Source: Halomicronema sp. CCY15110 (GTDB lineage Bacteria; Cyanobacteriota; Cyanobacteriia; Phormidesmidales; Phormidesmidaceae). From it: a DNA stretch of 64,000 nt. Made by a program: the position numbers and the translations under genes. The notes below the pieces were generated by a model. It saw only the letters and a list, made by a program, of their open reading frames with translations. It did not search any database and was not told the origin of the DNA. The stretch is from positions 62,001 to 126,000 of the forward strand of contig NZ_JACSWC010000433.1 in NCBI RefSeq assembly GCF_016888165.1, given 5' to 3'. Numbering within the stretch: position 1 is the first letter of the stretch; every line of letters begins with the position of its first letter. Shown here in pieces: positions 17,202 through 25,962 of this stretch.

Positions 17202-17870
17202 CTATGCGCGCATTCGGTAGCCCATGCCGCGCACGGTTTCGATACAGTCATCGCCGAGCTTTTTGCGCAGATAGCCCACGTACACATCCACAATGTTGGA
17301 ACCCGGATCATAGTCATAGCCCCATACCAAGTCGAGCAACTGCTCGCGGCTGAGCACCTGGCCGGGGTGACGCATAAAGGTTTCCGTGAGGGTAAATTCG
17401 CGGGCAGAAAGTTCCACCGAGTGGCCGGATACGTGGACGCGGCGGGTGAGTTGATCTAACCCGATTGCCCCAACGGTCAAAATATGGTCGTTTATTGTGG
17501 CTTGGGGCTGAGCGTTGCGCAGGCGAGCCTTGATCCGGGCTAATAATTCTTCAAACCGGAAGGGTTTGGTGACGTAATCATCGGCTCCGGCAGCAAAGCC
17601 ATCGACTTTGTCATGGATATCATCCCGAGCAGAGAGGACAATGATGGGCTGGGCAAAGCCTTGGCCCCGCAGTTCATTGAGCAACACCATGCCGTCTTGG
17701 TCGGGTAAACCCAGATCCAAAATCATGAGGTCGAAGTCGCCCCCCAGGGCCAAGTTCGCGGCTTGGGCGGCATTCGGTGCATGGGTTGTGGTGAAGCCAT
17801 GAGCCTGCAATCCCTTAGCTAAGAACGAGACAATGCGGGGTTCATCTTCGACGATTAAGAGGCGACTCAT
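17202..17870 (-). CDS. Response regulator, OmpR/PhoB type
   Basis: A 222-aa two-component regulator. The receiver domain (residues 1-115) has the acidic pair Asp9/Glu10, phosphate-accepting Asp52 (MILDLGLPD), Ser80 (VLSARDD) and Lys102 (TKPF). The C-terminal winged-helix DNA-binding domain (about 128-222) has RRVHVSGHSVELSAREF, RHPGQVLSREQLLDLVWG and VDVYVGYLRKKLG. The gene follows the histidine kinase with a 4-nt overlap (ATGA), so the two form one operon and surely a cognate pair. Target genes are not evident from the sequence. Confidence 0.95.
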   Translation of the reverse strand: MSRLLIVEDEPRIVSFLAKGLQAHGFTTTHAPNAAQAANLALGGDFDLMILDLGLPDQDGMVLLNELRGQGFAQPIIVLSARDDIHDKVDGFAAGADDYVTKPFRFEELLARIKARLRNAQPQATINDHILTVGAIGLDQLTRRVHVSGHSVELSAREFTLTETFMRHPGQVLSREQLLDLVWGYDYDPGSNIVDVYVGYLRKKLGDDCIETVRGMGYRMRA

Positions 17871-19345
17871 GCTGGCAAATCTGGAGGGGGCTGGTAGGGC
17901 AGCACCAGGGTAAATGTTGCGCCCTGACTGGGTTGGCTGGTGAGCGTGACGTTCCCGTCGTGAGCAATCGCAATGGCCTGTACGATCGCGAGACCGAGGC
18001 CGGTGCCTTCGGGATGGGGGTGACGGCTGTGTCCCCGCACAAAACGCTCAAAAATACGCTGTTGGTCGGCGGCGGCAATGCCTTCGCCAGTATCTGTGAC
18101 CCACAGGTAAATCCGCCCCTGGCGTAGTGCGGAGCCCAGGGCAATCGTATCGCTGGGGTCGGTATGGTGAATCGCGTTTTGTGCCAGATTGACGATCGCC
18201 TCAGTCAGGCGTTGGCGATCGCCGACAAATTGCCCTGTACCCAGCGCCTCTAACCGCCAGTGGCGATCGCCCAGGGTCGTGATTTTGGTAAACAGTTCCT
18301 CGGTAAAGAGGGTCAGGTCGATTACCTGGGGGGCCAAAAAGTCGGGGCGTTCGGCCTTGGCCAGCAGCATGAGCTCGTTGATAAACCGACTGATGCGATC
18401 CAGCTCATCCAGCACAATATCGAGGGTTTCCTGTTGTTCTTCAGGAGTGGAGCCCATCAGCTCCAGGTGACCGCGAATGATGGTGATCGGGGTACGTAGT
18501 TCGTGGCCGACATCGTTAAGCAACTGCCGCTGGCTTTTAAAAGTGGCTTCCAACCGATCCATCATGTCGTTAAAGGTGATGGCCAGTTCGGCAATGTCGC
18601 CACTGCCCCGAATGGGAATACGCTCGGTGAGATTAGCGTCACTGATTGAGCGGGCGGTTTGGCTAAGGAGGTGCAGGGGCGCGAGCACTTTGCCAGCAGC
18701 GAGCCAGGCTAGGAGGGAGGCGATCGCCAGCACGCTCAGCGATACCTGGGTCACCGTCTTCACCGCTTCATTGACCTCTTCTCGTTCGCCAGCGGTCAGA
18801 TAAGCGACAACAAAAACATTTATTTCAGCCCCGGTTGCTCGCTCGGGCGGCAACTCCGGATCATGTTGAACGGGTGCGGCCTGATACAAAATGCTGCCCG
18901 AGGGCGTGGTTGCCATGCCCTGGTGCGATTGGTTTAGGCTGGCCCACTGTTGCATCAAGGGGCGATCGGGTTGGAGGGCTGTCGGCAGTGCCAGGGAACT
19001 CGCCCGGTAAAATTGACCATCCACAATCGTGATTAAATACTCGTCATCTTCCGGAATATTGCGGGACAGGAACACATCAAAAACTGCGGCAATATCGTTG
19101 CCAAAAGGTTGCCCGGTCTCCGGATTGTTGCCGTCTCTGAGTTGGCGAAATTCTTCAACTTCGAGCTGCATGGATTGTTGAATGCGGTCTTCGAGTTTGG
19201 CAAATAGGATCTGCCGGATTACAAGCACTGACGACATGCTTGACAGTGACATCAGCACTAAAGACCAGATGAGAATGCGGGTGCGAGCTGCTCCAAAGAT
19301 TTGCCACCATCGCCTTATTGCAGCTTGGGGAACGTATGTGGGCAA
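17867..19345 (-). CDS. Sensor histidine kinase
   Basis: A 492-aa membrane kinase paired with the downstream regulator. There is one membrane helix at about residues 24-44, an extracytoplasmic sensing region to about 198, and a second helix at about 200-218. A HAMP linker (218-270) follows. The HisKA box is LLNDVGHELRTPI with phospho-acceptor His281, and the ATPase domain has NAIHHTD, DTGEGIAA and GTGLGLAIVQ. The sensing region has no recognised sensor fold. The same architecture occurs in many envelope, metal or phosphate sensors. The start ATG at 19345 gives a short cytoplasmic lead. Confidence 0.93.
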   Translation of the reverse strand: MPTYVPQAAIRRWWQIFGAARTRILIWSLVLMSLSSMSSVLVIRQILFAKLEDRIQQSMQLEVEEFRQLRDGNNPETGQPFGNDIAAVFDVFLSRNIPEDDEYLITIVDGQFYRASSLALPTALQPDRPLMQQWASLNQSHQGMATTPSGSILYQAAPVQHDPELPPERATGAEINVFVVAYLTAGEREEVNEAVKTVTQVSLSVLAIASLLAWLAAGKVLAPLHLLSQTARSISDANLTERIPIRGSGDIAELAITFNDMMDRLEATFKSQRQLLNDVGHELRTPITIIRGHLELMGSTPEEQQETLDIVLDELDRISRFINELMLLAKAERPDFLAPQVIDLTLFTEELFTKITTLGDRHWRLEALGTGQFVGDRQRLTEAIVNLAQNAIHHTDPSDTIALGSALRQGRIYLWVTDTGEGIAAADQQRIFERFVRGHSRHPHPEGTGLGLAIVQAIAIAHDGNVTLTSQPSQGATFTLVLPYQPPPDLPA

Positions 19346-19407
19346 GGTTGTGTCTCTTGGTTATCTCTCGTGAGCTGGTTACTTCTGGGATGGACTAAAA
19401 ACCTGTC

Positions 19408-19511
19408 ATACCAAATCCGACCCACATAACCCTGAAACAGCATAGAGCTTCGACAAGCTCAGCTCGAACGCACCAGATTCGAATCAGGGGTCATCAAATA
19501 GGATTTGGTAT
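19408..19511. repeat. 11-bp inverted repeat bounding a 104-bp element
   Basis: ATACCAAATCC at 19408-19418 is repeated in reverse complement as GGATTTGGTAT at 19501-19511. Inside lies a second hairpin, GAGCTT-CGAC-AAGCTC at 19445-19460. There is no coding capacity. The arrangement, in the spacer between the histidine kinase start and the fasciclin gene, resembles a short non-autonomous (MITE-like) repeat, but no target-site duplication is certain. Confidence 0.55.
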
Positions 19512-19639
19512 CAATGACGCCGGTTTCTGAAGTCATGGGCCGCTGTTTCAGCGAATCTCTGTCTAAAGGGCGATCCTGTTTATGATGACCAACGTTAACT
19601 TTTATAAAGGAAAAATCACTGTTACTCAAGGTTAACCAT

Positions 19640-20236
19640 ATGGCAAACTCAATGTTTCCAAAGCGTCTGGTCGTCGGCCTGATTGGATTAGGCGCGATCG
19701 CCACCTTAGGAGCCTGCCAAGCACCTTCTGACACTGCCGTCGAACCGGCAGACGAAGGGATGGCTACCGAAGAACCTACCACTACTGAAGAATCTGCCGG
19801 CATGGAATCCGCAGGCACTATCGTCGATGTGGCCGCTGGTAACGAGTCCTTTAGCACTCTGGTTCAGGCCGTTCAGGCAGCAGGACTGGTTGAGACGCTC
19901 TCGGCGGAAGGGCCTTACACCGTCTTTGCGCCTACCAATGAAGCCTTTGCTGCTCTACCGGAAGGTACTTTGGATCAGCTCTTGCTGCCTGAAAATCAGG
20001 AAACGCTCACCCAGATTTTGGCCTACCACGTGCTGCCCCAGGCAGTGCCCGCAGCTGAGGTAATGTCGGGCGATGTCGACACCGTTGCGGGGTCGCCGAT
20101 ATCGATAAATGTGGATGATGCTACTGGCACTGTCATGGTGAATGAAGCCACTGTGGTGCAGGCTGATGTGTCGGCGAGTAATGGCGTGATTCACGTTATC
20201 GATCAGGTGCTGCTGCCGCCTGACTTGCAGCTCTAA
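19640..20236 (+). CDS. Fasciclin-domain lipoprotein
   Basis: A 198-aa exported protein. The signal ends in lipobox LGAC (Cys26) and is followed by an acidic Thr/Glu-rich linker to about residue 60. A single FAS1 domain (about 64-198) has the two conserved boxes: PYTVFAPTNEAFAALPEG and the C-terminal SNGVIHVIDQVLLPP. FAS1 proteins take part in adhesion or surface contacts. The ATG at 19640 lies before a Lys/Arg-containing signal peptide. A strong terminator follows the gene at 20266. Confidence 0.93.
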   Translation: MANSMFPKRLVVGLIGLGAIATLGACQAPSDTAVEPADEGMATEEPTTTEESAGMESAGTIVDVAAGNESFSTLVQAVQAAGLVETLSAEGPYTVFAPTNEAFAALPEGTLDQLLLPENQETLTQILAYHVLPQAVPAAEVMSGDVDTVAGSPISINVDDATGTVMVNEATVVQADVSASNGVIHVIDQVLLPPDLQL

Positions 20237-20265
20237 GCCAACCTAGCTGTTTAAGCATTGGTGCA

Positions 20266-20299
20266 ATCCCCAGAGACTTTGATCGTCTGGGGATTTTTT
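20266..20299 (+). terminator. Rho-independent terminator of the fasciclin gene
   Basis: A 9-bp perfect stem ATCCCCAGA/TCTGGGGAT (20266-20274 with 20286-20294) with an 11-nt loop is followed directly by a T-run. It lies 30 nt after the fasciclin stop and overlaps the stop of the convergent APH-type gene. Confidence 0.9.
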
Positions 20300-21332
20300 A
20301 GTGACTTATTTCCTGCCTCAATTGCTGCGATCGCGTTTCGCAAAGGGTCAGAATTGCTGCCGTCAAATGACGGCGAGCAGGGATGCGGTTACTGATGTGA
20401 ATGTGACGCACGAGGCTCAGCACGGTGTAAAGCTCAATGGCTCTATGAAGTTGGTTGATCTCAACCGTATGTTTATCGGCACCGGCGGAGAGCCAGGCTC
20501 GCATAAAGGCTTCTCTGAAGGCGGCTTCCTGGTCACCCATGGCAGTGGGATCACCCGTTTGCCGCAGGCTCTGCTCGGTGATGTGGGCGATAAAGTTGCC
20601 GATGTCGATCGCCGGGTCACCTTGGCAGCAGAGATCTAGATCGATCAGCCAGAGGCGATCGCGATCGACCAGGATTTGGTCGGGGTAGAAGTCGCGGTGA
20701 ATAGGGTAAGTGGGTAGGTGAAGTCGGTGGGTAGGTGAGTGGGCGAGGGTGTCGCAGGTTTGCAGGAGGGTGGTGAGGCGCGATCGCCAGTGGGGATGTT
20801 GGTCGGCAACGAGGGGGAGGCGATCGTGCAGGATGCGGAGTTCGTCGGTGAGGGTGTGGGTTTTGGGAGTGGGGATGGGGGTGTGATGGAGTTTGTGGGC
20901 CAGGGCGGCGATGCGGCGGGCGAGGGGGATGCCTGCATCGGTGAGCAGTACGTCGGTGGCGGGGATGCCGGGAACCTGGCGCTGGAGCCCCATGTGCCAC
21001 TTGGGGATGACGCCGAGGGGCTCAGGCACGGAGAAACCATCGGGGCGATCGGCGGCCCAGCCCCCATTCCAGAGGGCTTGCTGGATTTTGTAGCTGTTCC
21101 AGTCGGTGCCTTTGGCGCGAATTTTGCCCAGCAGGGTGAGGGGGCCGGCTGAGGTGTCGAGCTGATACTTGATCAGGGCGCGGCGTCCGGGCTTGTGGCG
21201 GATCAGAGTAGCAGCAGTGACCTCACGCAGGTTGGGGAAGATGGGCTGGAGCTGAGTCTGGGCCTGGTGCAGATCAAGGGCGTCAGCTAGGAAGGGGATT
21301 TTGGGGTCTAAGGCAGAGGTGCTGAGGGTCAC
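20298..21332 (-). CDS. Aminoglycoside-phosphotransferase-fold kinase
   Basis: A 344-aa protein of the APH/choline-kinase fold. The catalytic loop is IHRDFYPDQILV with His212 and Asp214, and the metal-binding DLD is at 231-233 in LWLIDLDLCCQGDPAIDIGNF. An upstream Lys in LIKYQL may bind ATP. The real substrate is unlikely to be an antibiotic: many lone members phosphorylate sugars, cholines or other small molecules. It is the last gene of a minus-strand series of an ABC exporter and glycosyltransferases, so a sugar or lipid-linked substrate is a reasonable guess. A terminator at 21363-21395 separates it from the ABC gene. Confidence 0.82.
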   Translation of the reverse strand: MTLSTSALDPKIPFLADALDLHQAQTQLQPIFPNLREVTAATLIRHKPGRRALIKYQLDTSAGPLTLLGKIRAKGTDWNSYKIQQALWNGGWAADRPDGFSVPEPLGVIPKWHMGLQRQVPGIPATDVLLTDAGIPLARRIAALAHKLHHTPIPTPKTHTLTDELRILHDRLPLVADQHPHWRSRLTTLLQTCDTLAHSPTHRLHLPTYPIHRDFYPDQILVDRDRLWLIDLDLCCQGDPAIDIGNFIAHITEQSLRQTGDPTAMGDQEAAFREAFMRAWLSAGADKHTVEINQLHRAIELYTVLSLVRHIHISNRIPARRHLTAAILTLCETRSQQLRQEISH

Positions 21333-21362
21333 GGGGGAAATCTCATCTCGGGTGGCAGCTAA

Positions 21363-21395
21363 AGAACTCCGGCTTTTTCAAAAAGCCGGAGTTCT
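21363..21395 (-). terminator. Palindromic terminator between ABC exporter and APH gene
   Basis: AGAACTCCGGCTTTTT (21363-21378) is followed by one base and then its exact reverse complement (21380-21395), giving a stem of up to 16 bp. On the minus strand the hairpin starts 14 nt after the ABC gene stop and is followed by TTTAG. It probably ends or weakens transcription before the APH gene. It is symmetrical, so action on the other strand cannot be excluded. Confidence 0.65.
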
Positions 21396-21408
21396 GGGTG
21401 GTGAGCCA

Positions 21409-23238
21409 TTAACTCATCGGGGTCACTTCCTCGCGAATGGCCGATTGCATGCGAAACAAAGCGGCGTAAGCTCCATTGCGTTGCATCAGCTCGCAGTGAG
21501 TGCCTTGTTCTAAAACCTGCCCCTGCTCCAGATACAGGATGCGATCGGCCTGGGGGGCCAGGTGCAAGTCATGGGTAATGAGAAACGTGGTGCGATTTTG
21601 GGAGAGCCTGCGCAGCGCATCCACCACTGCCTGTTCGTTGGCCTGGTCGAGGCCCGTGGTGGGTTCATCGAGAATCAGGATGGGGGTACGGCGAATGGCG
21701 GCGCGGGCGATCGCGATCCGCTGTCGCTGCCCACCGGACAGGGTCGCCCCCCGTTCTCCCACCACCGTGTCGTAACCCTGGGGCAATCGGGTGATGAACT
21801 CGTGGGCATTAGCTAACCTTGCCGCCGCTTCGATTTCGCGATCGCTGACTCCGGCAATGCCGTAGGCGATATTTTCCCGAATGGTGGCGGCAAACAGCAG
21901 ACTCTCCTGCAACACCACGCTGATTTGGGGACGCAGGCTATCCAGGGTGTAGTCGCGAATATCCTGGCCGTCGATCAGCACCCTGCCGCTGGTGGGATCA
22001 TAGAGCCGCAGCAGCAAACTCATCAGGGTAGACTTGCCGCTGCCGGAAGGGCCGACCACCGCTACCTGCTGCCCCGGTCGCACGGAGAGATCAATCCCCT
22101 GCAGCACGTCATGGCCCGGTTCGTAGGCGAAGTGGAGGTTGTCCAGCCGCACCGCTCCTTTGAAGATGGGGGCGGGTTGGGCCTGGGGCCGGTCATCCAC
22201 CTCTGGGGTTTGCTCCAGCACATTTAAAATGCGCTCCCCGGAAGCCGCGGCTTTAGCCAACCGTCCGGTGTACTTGGCGAAGTTCTGCACGGGTTTGAAA
22301 GCATTCTTCAGGTAGGTCATAAACACCAGCACATCCCCTGGCGTCAAGGCATCCTGGATCACCAGGCGGGCACCGTACCACAGCACCAGCGCACTTCCCA
22401 GGGCAATTAGCACATCCACGGTGCGCTCCAGGTGGGCGGCGAGGCGCTTGGTGGCAACGCTGTCTTCCAGGCTGCGGCGGTTTTGCTGGGAAAAGACATC
22501 GGCAAAGGCACTTTCCAGAGACAACGCCTGCACCAGCTTGATCGCCGCCAGGGATTCCGCCGCCGTCGCCGCCACCGCCCCCTCCTGCTGCCGCTGCTGA
22601 TAGGAGGCGTGACGAATCTGCTGGCTAAACCGGGTAGCCGCCAGCCAGAACAGAGGAAACGTCACCAGGGAGAGCAGGGTCAGTTTCCAATCCAGCCAGG
22701 CCATGACGATCACCATGCCCGTCAGGGTGAGAATGCTGGTCACCAGGGGCAGGGCGGCGGTGAGCAAAATTTCCTGCAGGCGGCTAGCATCGCTGCTGAC
22801 CCGGATGATCAAGTCTCCGCTGCGCGCCTGGTAGTGGTAGCCCAGGGAGAGCCGTTGCAAATGGCGGTAGATGCGATCGCGCACCCGCATCATCACCCGA
22901 CTGCCCACGATCGCCAGGCTAACGGTGCTCCAGTAGGCGGCGATCGCCCGCAGTCCGGTAATGGCGACGATACTCGCCACCGCTGCTGTCAGCAGTAATA
23001 CTGGGTCCACTGTCGTGAGCTGGGGCCAGGGTAAGCGATCGCTCTGGGCCGGAATCAGCACATAGTCAAAAATCACCTTCAGAGGCCAGGGTTCCAGCAC
23101 CCGCAGCCCCACCTCAGCTAGCAGAGCCATGCCAGAAACCACCAGCAGCGGCCACTGGGGACGAATATCCGGCCAGAAATGACGCACAATACGCCCCAGT
23201 CCAGGGATTGCTTGTTGAATCGGAGCCGTTCGGTTCAT
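21409..23238 (-). CDS. ABC exporter, fused membrane and ATPase domains
   Basis: A 609-aa half-transporter. The N-terminal part (about residues 20-335) is a six-helix type exporter membrane domain. The ATPase domain has Walker A GPSGSGKST (396-404), LSGGQRQR (500-507), Walker B ILILDEP (520-526) and a switch His in LITHDLH. The class includes MsbA-like lipid or glycolipid flippases and peptide exporters. Its place between an APH-type kinase and two glycosyltransferases suggests export of a glycosylated lipid or small glycan. Substrate is inference only. It probably works as a homodimer. Confidence 0.92.
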   Translation of the reverse strand: MNRTAPIQQAIPGLGRIVRHFWPDIRPQWPLLVVSGMALLAEVGLRVLEPWPLKVIFDYVLIPAQSDRLPWPQLTTVDPVLLLTAAVASIVAITGLRAIAAYWSTVSLAIVGSRVMMRVRDRIYRHLQRLSLGYHYQARSGDLIIRVSSDASRLQEILLTAALPLVTSILTLTGMVIVMAWLDWKLTLLSLVTFPLFWLAATRFSQQIRHASYQQRQQEGAVAATAAESLAAIKLVQALSLESAFADVFSQQNRRSLEDSVATKRLAAHLERTVDVLIALGSALVLWYGARLVIQDALTPGDVLVFMTYLKNAFKPVQNFAKYTGRLAKAAASGERILNVLEQTPEVDDRPQAQPAPIFKGAVRLDNLHFAYEPGHDVLQGIDLSVRPGQQVAVVGPSGSGKSTLMSLLLRLYDPTSGRVLIDGQDIRDYTLDSLRPQISVVLQESLLFAATIRENIAYGIAGVSDREIEAAARLANAHEFITRLPQGYDTVVGERGATLSGGQRQRIAIARAAIRRTPILILDEPTTGLDQANEQAVVDALRRLSQNRTTFLITHDLHLAPQADRILYLEQGQVLEQGTHCELMQRNGAYAALFRMQSAIREEVTPMS

Positions 23239-23290
23239 CGGTTGATTTCGTCAAATGGTATTGAGTCTGTAAACGCAAAAAGCTGCCTTA

Positions 23291-23342
23291 CCGTAGGTTG
23301 GGTTGACATCAGGAAACCCAACGTTCTCGGAAATGTTGGGTT
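23291..23342. repeat. Short repeat overlapping the 3' end of a glycosyltransferase gene
   Basis: GTTGGGTT (23298-23305) faces AACCCAAC (23315-23322). AAACCCAAC (23314-23322) in turn faces GTTGGGTTT (23334-23342). This triple arrangement, with the GTAGGTTGGGTTGAC lead, is a short repeat family often met in cyanobacterial spacers. Its right part codes for the last residues and stop of the adjacent glycosyltransferase. Confidence 0.6.
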
Positions 23343-24529
23343 TCGCTACCGCTCAACGCCAACCGACAAAGTTCAGAGGAGTGTCCAAACGCCATCGCCA
23401 AAATCCGCTCGACCACCTTTTCCCAGGTGTGGTGGGCCAGAATGTATTGCCGCCCTGCCTGCCCCAACCGCTGGCGCAACTCAGGAGAATGATATAGATG
23501 CTCCAGCGCTTCAGCTAACGCCCCCTCATCCCCTGGCGGGCACAACCACCCGGTTTGACCGTGGGTGACCAGATGGGACAACTGCCCAAGGTCGCTGACC
23601 ACCACTGGCAACCCCGCCGCCATATATTCCACCACTTTCAGCGGTGAGAAGTAGAAATCTAGATTGGCGGGATAAGGTGCGACTGCCACATCCATCGCCG
23701 CCAGCAGGGCGGGAATCTCGGTGGGAGAAACCGCTCCGGTCAGGTGAGTCACGTTTGACAAATCCCGTTGTGCCAAATCGGCTCGCAAGGAATCACGCTG
23801 GGGACCGTCCCCCACAATTAACAGCCGCGACTGGGGGATGCGTTGATGCAGTTGGGCGAAGGCGTTCACCAGATGGGACAGGCCATGCCAGGGTTTGAGA
23901 GAACCGACAAAGCCGACGGTAAAGGTATCTGGACTTTTAGGCATTGCAGATTCTACAGAGGCTGCAATGCGGTGATGGTTTACCCCATTGGGGATGACCT
24001 GCACTTTATCGGCAATGTCCCAGCGGCTGAGATAGGTTTTGACTTCTTCCGAGACGGCCACGATGCTGCTGGCGGCCCGAAACACGCGATCGGCTACCTG
24101 TTCTGCCTGCTCTCGATGTACCAGGCCCCGGTGCTCGGCCTGTTCTTCAATCAAAGGAGCATTGACCTCCAAAATGCCGGGAATACCGCTGGCTTGGGCA
24201 AACTCCATAGCGCTGTAGCTCCAAAGGGAGTAGCGTTCGTAAATCAGGTCGAAGGGGCCGTTGAGTTCCAAGTCAGTCCGCAAGTCAGGATTAATGGCGA
24301 TCGCTACCTGCTCCCGTATCCCCGGCTCTCCTTTGGGGACGGGAGGAAGACGATGGGTGTTCAAATCGGCCAGATCTGCCGGAGGTTCGTCACCCCAGCG
24401 CACGGCAAACAGCTCCACTGTGGCTCCCTGTTGCCGAAAGGCCCGAATCACCTCCTGCACATGGATCGAGCATCCCTTCTGGCCAAACACGGGAATCCCC
24501 GGATCAGCGCAGATGTAGGCAATACGCAT
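23309..24529 (-). CDS. Glycosyltransferase family 4
   Basis: A 406-aa GT-B fold enzyme that moves a sugar from a nucleotide-sugar to an acceptor in the cytoplasm. The N-terminal domain starts with RIAYICADPGIPVFGQKGCSIHVQE. The C-terminal domain has VGFVGSLKPWHG, LLIVGDGPQRDSL and the donor-binding motif FSPLKVVEYMAAGLPVVVSD with its E-x7 pattern. Sugar and acceptor are unknown. The last 13 or so residues (ending HFRERWVS) are coded by a dispersed-repeat sequence, so the natural C-terminus may have been altered. It sits 4 nt downstream of another family 4 gene. Confidence 0.93.
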   Translation of the reverse strand: MRIAYICADPGIPVFGQKGCSIHVQEVIRAFRQQGATVELFAVRWGDEPPADLADLNTHRLPPVPKGEPGIREQVAIAINPDLRTDLELNGPFDLIYERYSLWSYSAMEFAQASGIPGILEVNAPLIEEQAEHRGLVHREQAEQVADRVFRAASSIVAVSEEVKTYLSRWDIADKVQVIPNGVNHHRIAASVESAMPKSPDTFTVGFVGSLKPWHGLSHLVNAFAQLHQRIPQSRLLIVGDGPQRDSLRADLAQRDLSNVTHLTGAVSPTEIPALLAAMDVAVAPYPANLDFYFSPLKVVEYMAAGLPVVVSDLGQLSHLVTHGQTGWLCPPGDEGALAEALEHLYHSPELRQRLGQAGRQYILAHHTWEKVVERILAMAFGHSSELCRLALSGSETQHFRERWVS

Positions 24530-24533
24530 AGCT

Positions 24534-25793
24534 TTAGACCTCCTGTAGTTCAGGTGCTGCTGTGGGGGATTGAAAGCAAGCTCTCAGCGCCGCTGCATTG
24601 CGGGTAATGTCGAACTCGGTTTCGATCAGGTGTCGGGCCTGGGTCGCGATCGCACTCCTCATTTCCGGTTGGGTCAGCAGCGATCGCAACGCGGTTGCCA
24701 ACCCCTCGACATCTCGCTGCGCCACCAGCAACCCAGTGTCGCGATCGTGAATGAGTTCGGGAATGCCTGTGACATCCGTAGCGACGCAGGGCGTGCCCAA
24801 GGCCATCGCCTCCAGTAATGCGGTGGGTAGGCCATCCCGATTGCCGTCGTTGCCGATCACATAGGGAGCGGCAAATACAGCGGCTTGCTGCATCAGGGCA
24901 AATACTTCTCCCTGGGGCCGAGGGCCAACGATTTCGACCCAATCGTTCAGGTGCAGATCAGTGAGGCGCGATCGCAGCTCCCCCTCCAACGGCCCCGTGC
25001 CCACAATCTGGCAGGTAAACTCACAGCCCCACTGCTTCAGCAGGGCGCAGGCGTCAATCAGGTACAGCAGCCCCTTCTTTTCCACCAAGCGACAGACGGA
25101 TAGGATACGCGGCGATCGCTGGGTAGGCGGTTGGTAGTGCAGTTCACTCAAATCGATGCCGTTGTAGATGCGGCGGACTTTCCCCGCATCGGCTCCAAAC
25201 TGCTGCTGCAAATGCGTCACGTTGTAATCGCTGACGGTGACCACCGTGGCCGCATCCCGTAGCTTGCGCCGCAGATCCTCAGGCTCCACATCATCGTGAA
25301 AAATGTCTTTCGCATGGGCCGTAAAGCTGTAGGGCACCTCGGCAAAGTGGGCTGCCAACCGGGCAACGCTGGTCGCAATGCTGCCAAAGTGGGCGTGCAG
25401 ATGGGTAATGCCCTGCTGTCGCATGTCCTGGGCCAGCCAGGCCGCCTGATACACCACACTGGCTCGCTCTCCGGCGGCATCGCCCAACTTGGCCCAGAGA
25501 CCCGGCATGACCTTGGCCGCTTCTTGCAATTCCGCCCAGAAGTAGGTGCCGGAATTGGGGGTCAGGGTGGTAACTGAGGGATTCATGCGGCCCTGGGCGG
25601 GCTTCTTTAAGTAGGTGACCGGAGCCCGCACCCGCGCAATCTTGTCCTGAAAGTGGGTATCCGCTGGGGGCCGCAGGGCGAAGATGTGCAGGTCGATGCC
25701 TGCGGCTTCGTGGGCCAAAATTTCGTTGACGATGAAGGTCTCAGAGTAGCGGGGGTAGCGTTTGACCACGTAGGCGAGTTTGGGAGAGGGCAT
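24534..25793 (-). CDS. Glycosyltransferase family 4
   Basis: A 419-aa GT-B fold enzyme, different from its downstream neighbour. The N-terminal KLAYVVKRYPRYSETFIVNEI is typical of exopolysaccharide-type family 4 enzymes. HLHAHFGSIATSVARLA is the acceptor-side signature. The donor-binding region reads NRDGLPTALLEAMALGTPCVATD, then VTGIPELIHD. Donor and acceptor cannot be told. The gene is 4 nt from the next one, which implies cotranscription. Upstream is a G-rich tandem repeat and then a third glycosyltransferase gene. Confidence 0.93.
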   Translation of the reverse strand: MPSPKLAYVVKRYPRYSETFIVNEILAHEAAGIDLHIFALRPPADTHFQDKIARVRAPVTYLKKPAQGRMNPSVTTLTPNSGTYFWAELQEAAKVMPGLWAKLGDAAGERASVVYQAAWLAQDMRQQGITHLHAHFGSIATSVARLAAHFAEVPYSFTAHAKDIFHDDVEPEDLRRKLRDAATVVTVSDYNVTHLQQQFGADAGKVRRIYNGIDLSELHYQPPTQRSPRILSVCRLVEKKGLLYLIDACALLKQWGCEFTCQIVGTGPLEGELRSRLTDLHLNDWVEIVGPRPQGEVFALMQQAAVFAAPYVIGNDGNRDGLPTALLEAMALGTPCVATDVTGIPELIHDRDTGLLVAQRDVEGLATALRSLLTQPEMRSAIATQARHLIETEFDITRNAAALRACFQSPTAAPELQEV

Positions 25794-25800
25794 TGAGGGT

Positions 25801-25832
25801 ATGAGGGTAAGGGGGTATGAGGGTAAGGGGGT
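25801..25832. repeat. G-rich tandem repeat, 2 x 16 bp plus degenerate copies
   Basis: ATGAGGGTAAGGGGGT occurs twice in a row (25801-25816, 25817-25832). Partial copies continue to about 25860 (AGGGGGT, ATGAGGGTGTGAGGGGG). The plus strand therefore carries many runs of three to five G's just upstream of the minus-strand glycosyltransferase start at 25793. Quadruplex formation is possible. Confidence 0.75.
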
Positions 25833-25962
25833 AGGGGGTATGAGGGTGTGAGGGGGATGGGTGATGAGGAGTTTTGAATTTTGATTAGCTATCGGGTGCT
25901 TAGCGCCAGGGGCGCTGCTTTGCCAAAATGCTGCAATGCCCCCCTTTCACCGCATCCTGGTT

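Noticed and set aside
17867-19345. Phosphate-type (PhoR) sensor assignment
   Set aside because: The sensing region has no specific phosphate-system features and no pho genes are nearby, so only the general two-component role is claimed.
20298-21332. Antibiotic resistance by the APH-type kinase
   Set aside because: The fold is shared by many housekeeping small-molecule kinases, and the context is a glycan cluster, not a resistance element.
23843-24607. 254-codon plus-strand frame
   Set aside because: Antisense to a clear glycosyltransferase gene and spanning the gene junction; no recognisable protein features.
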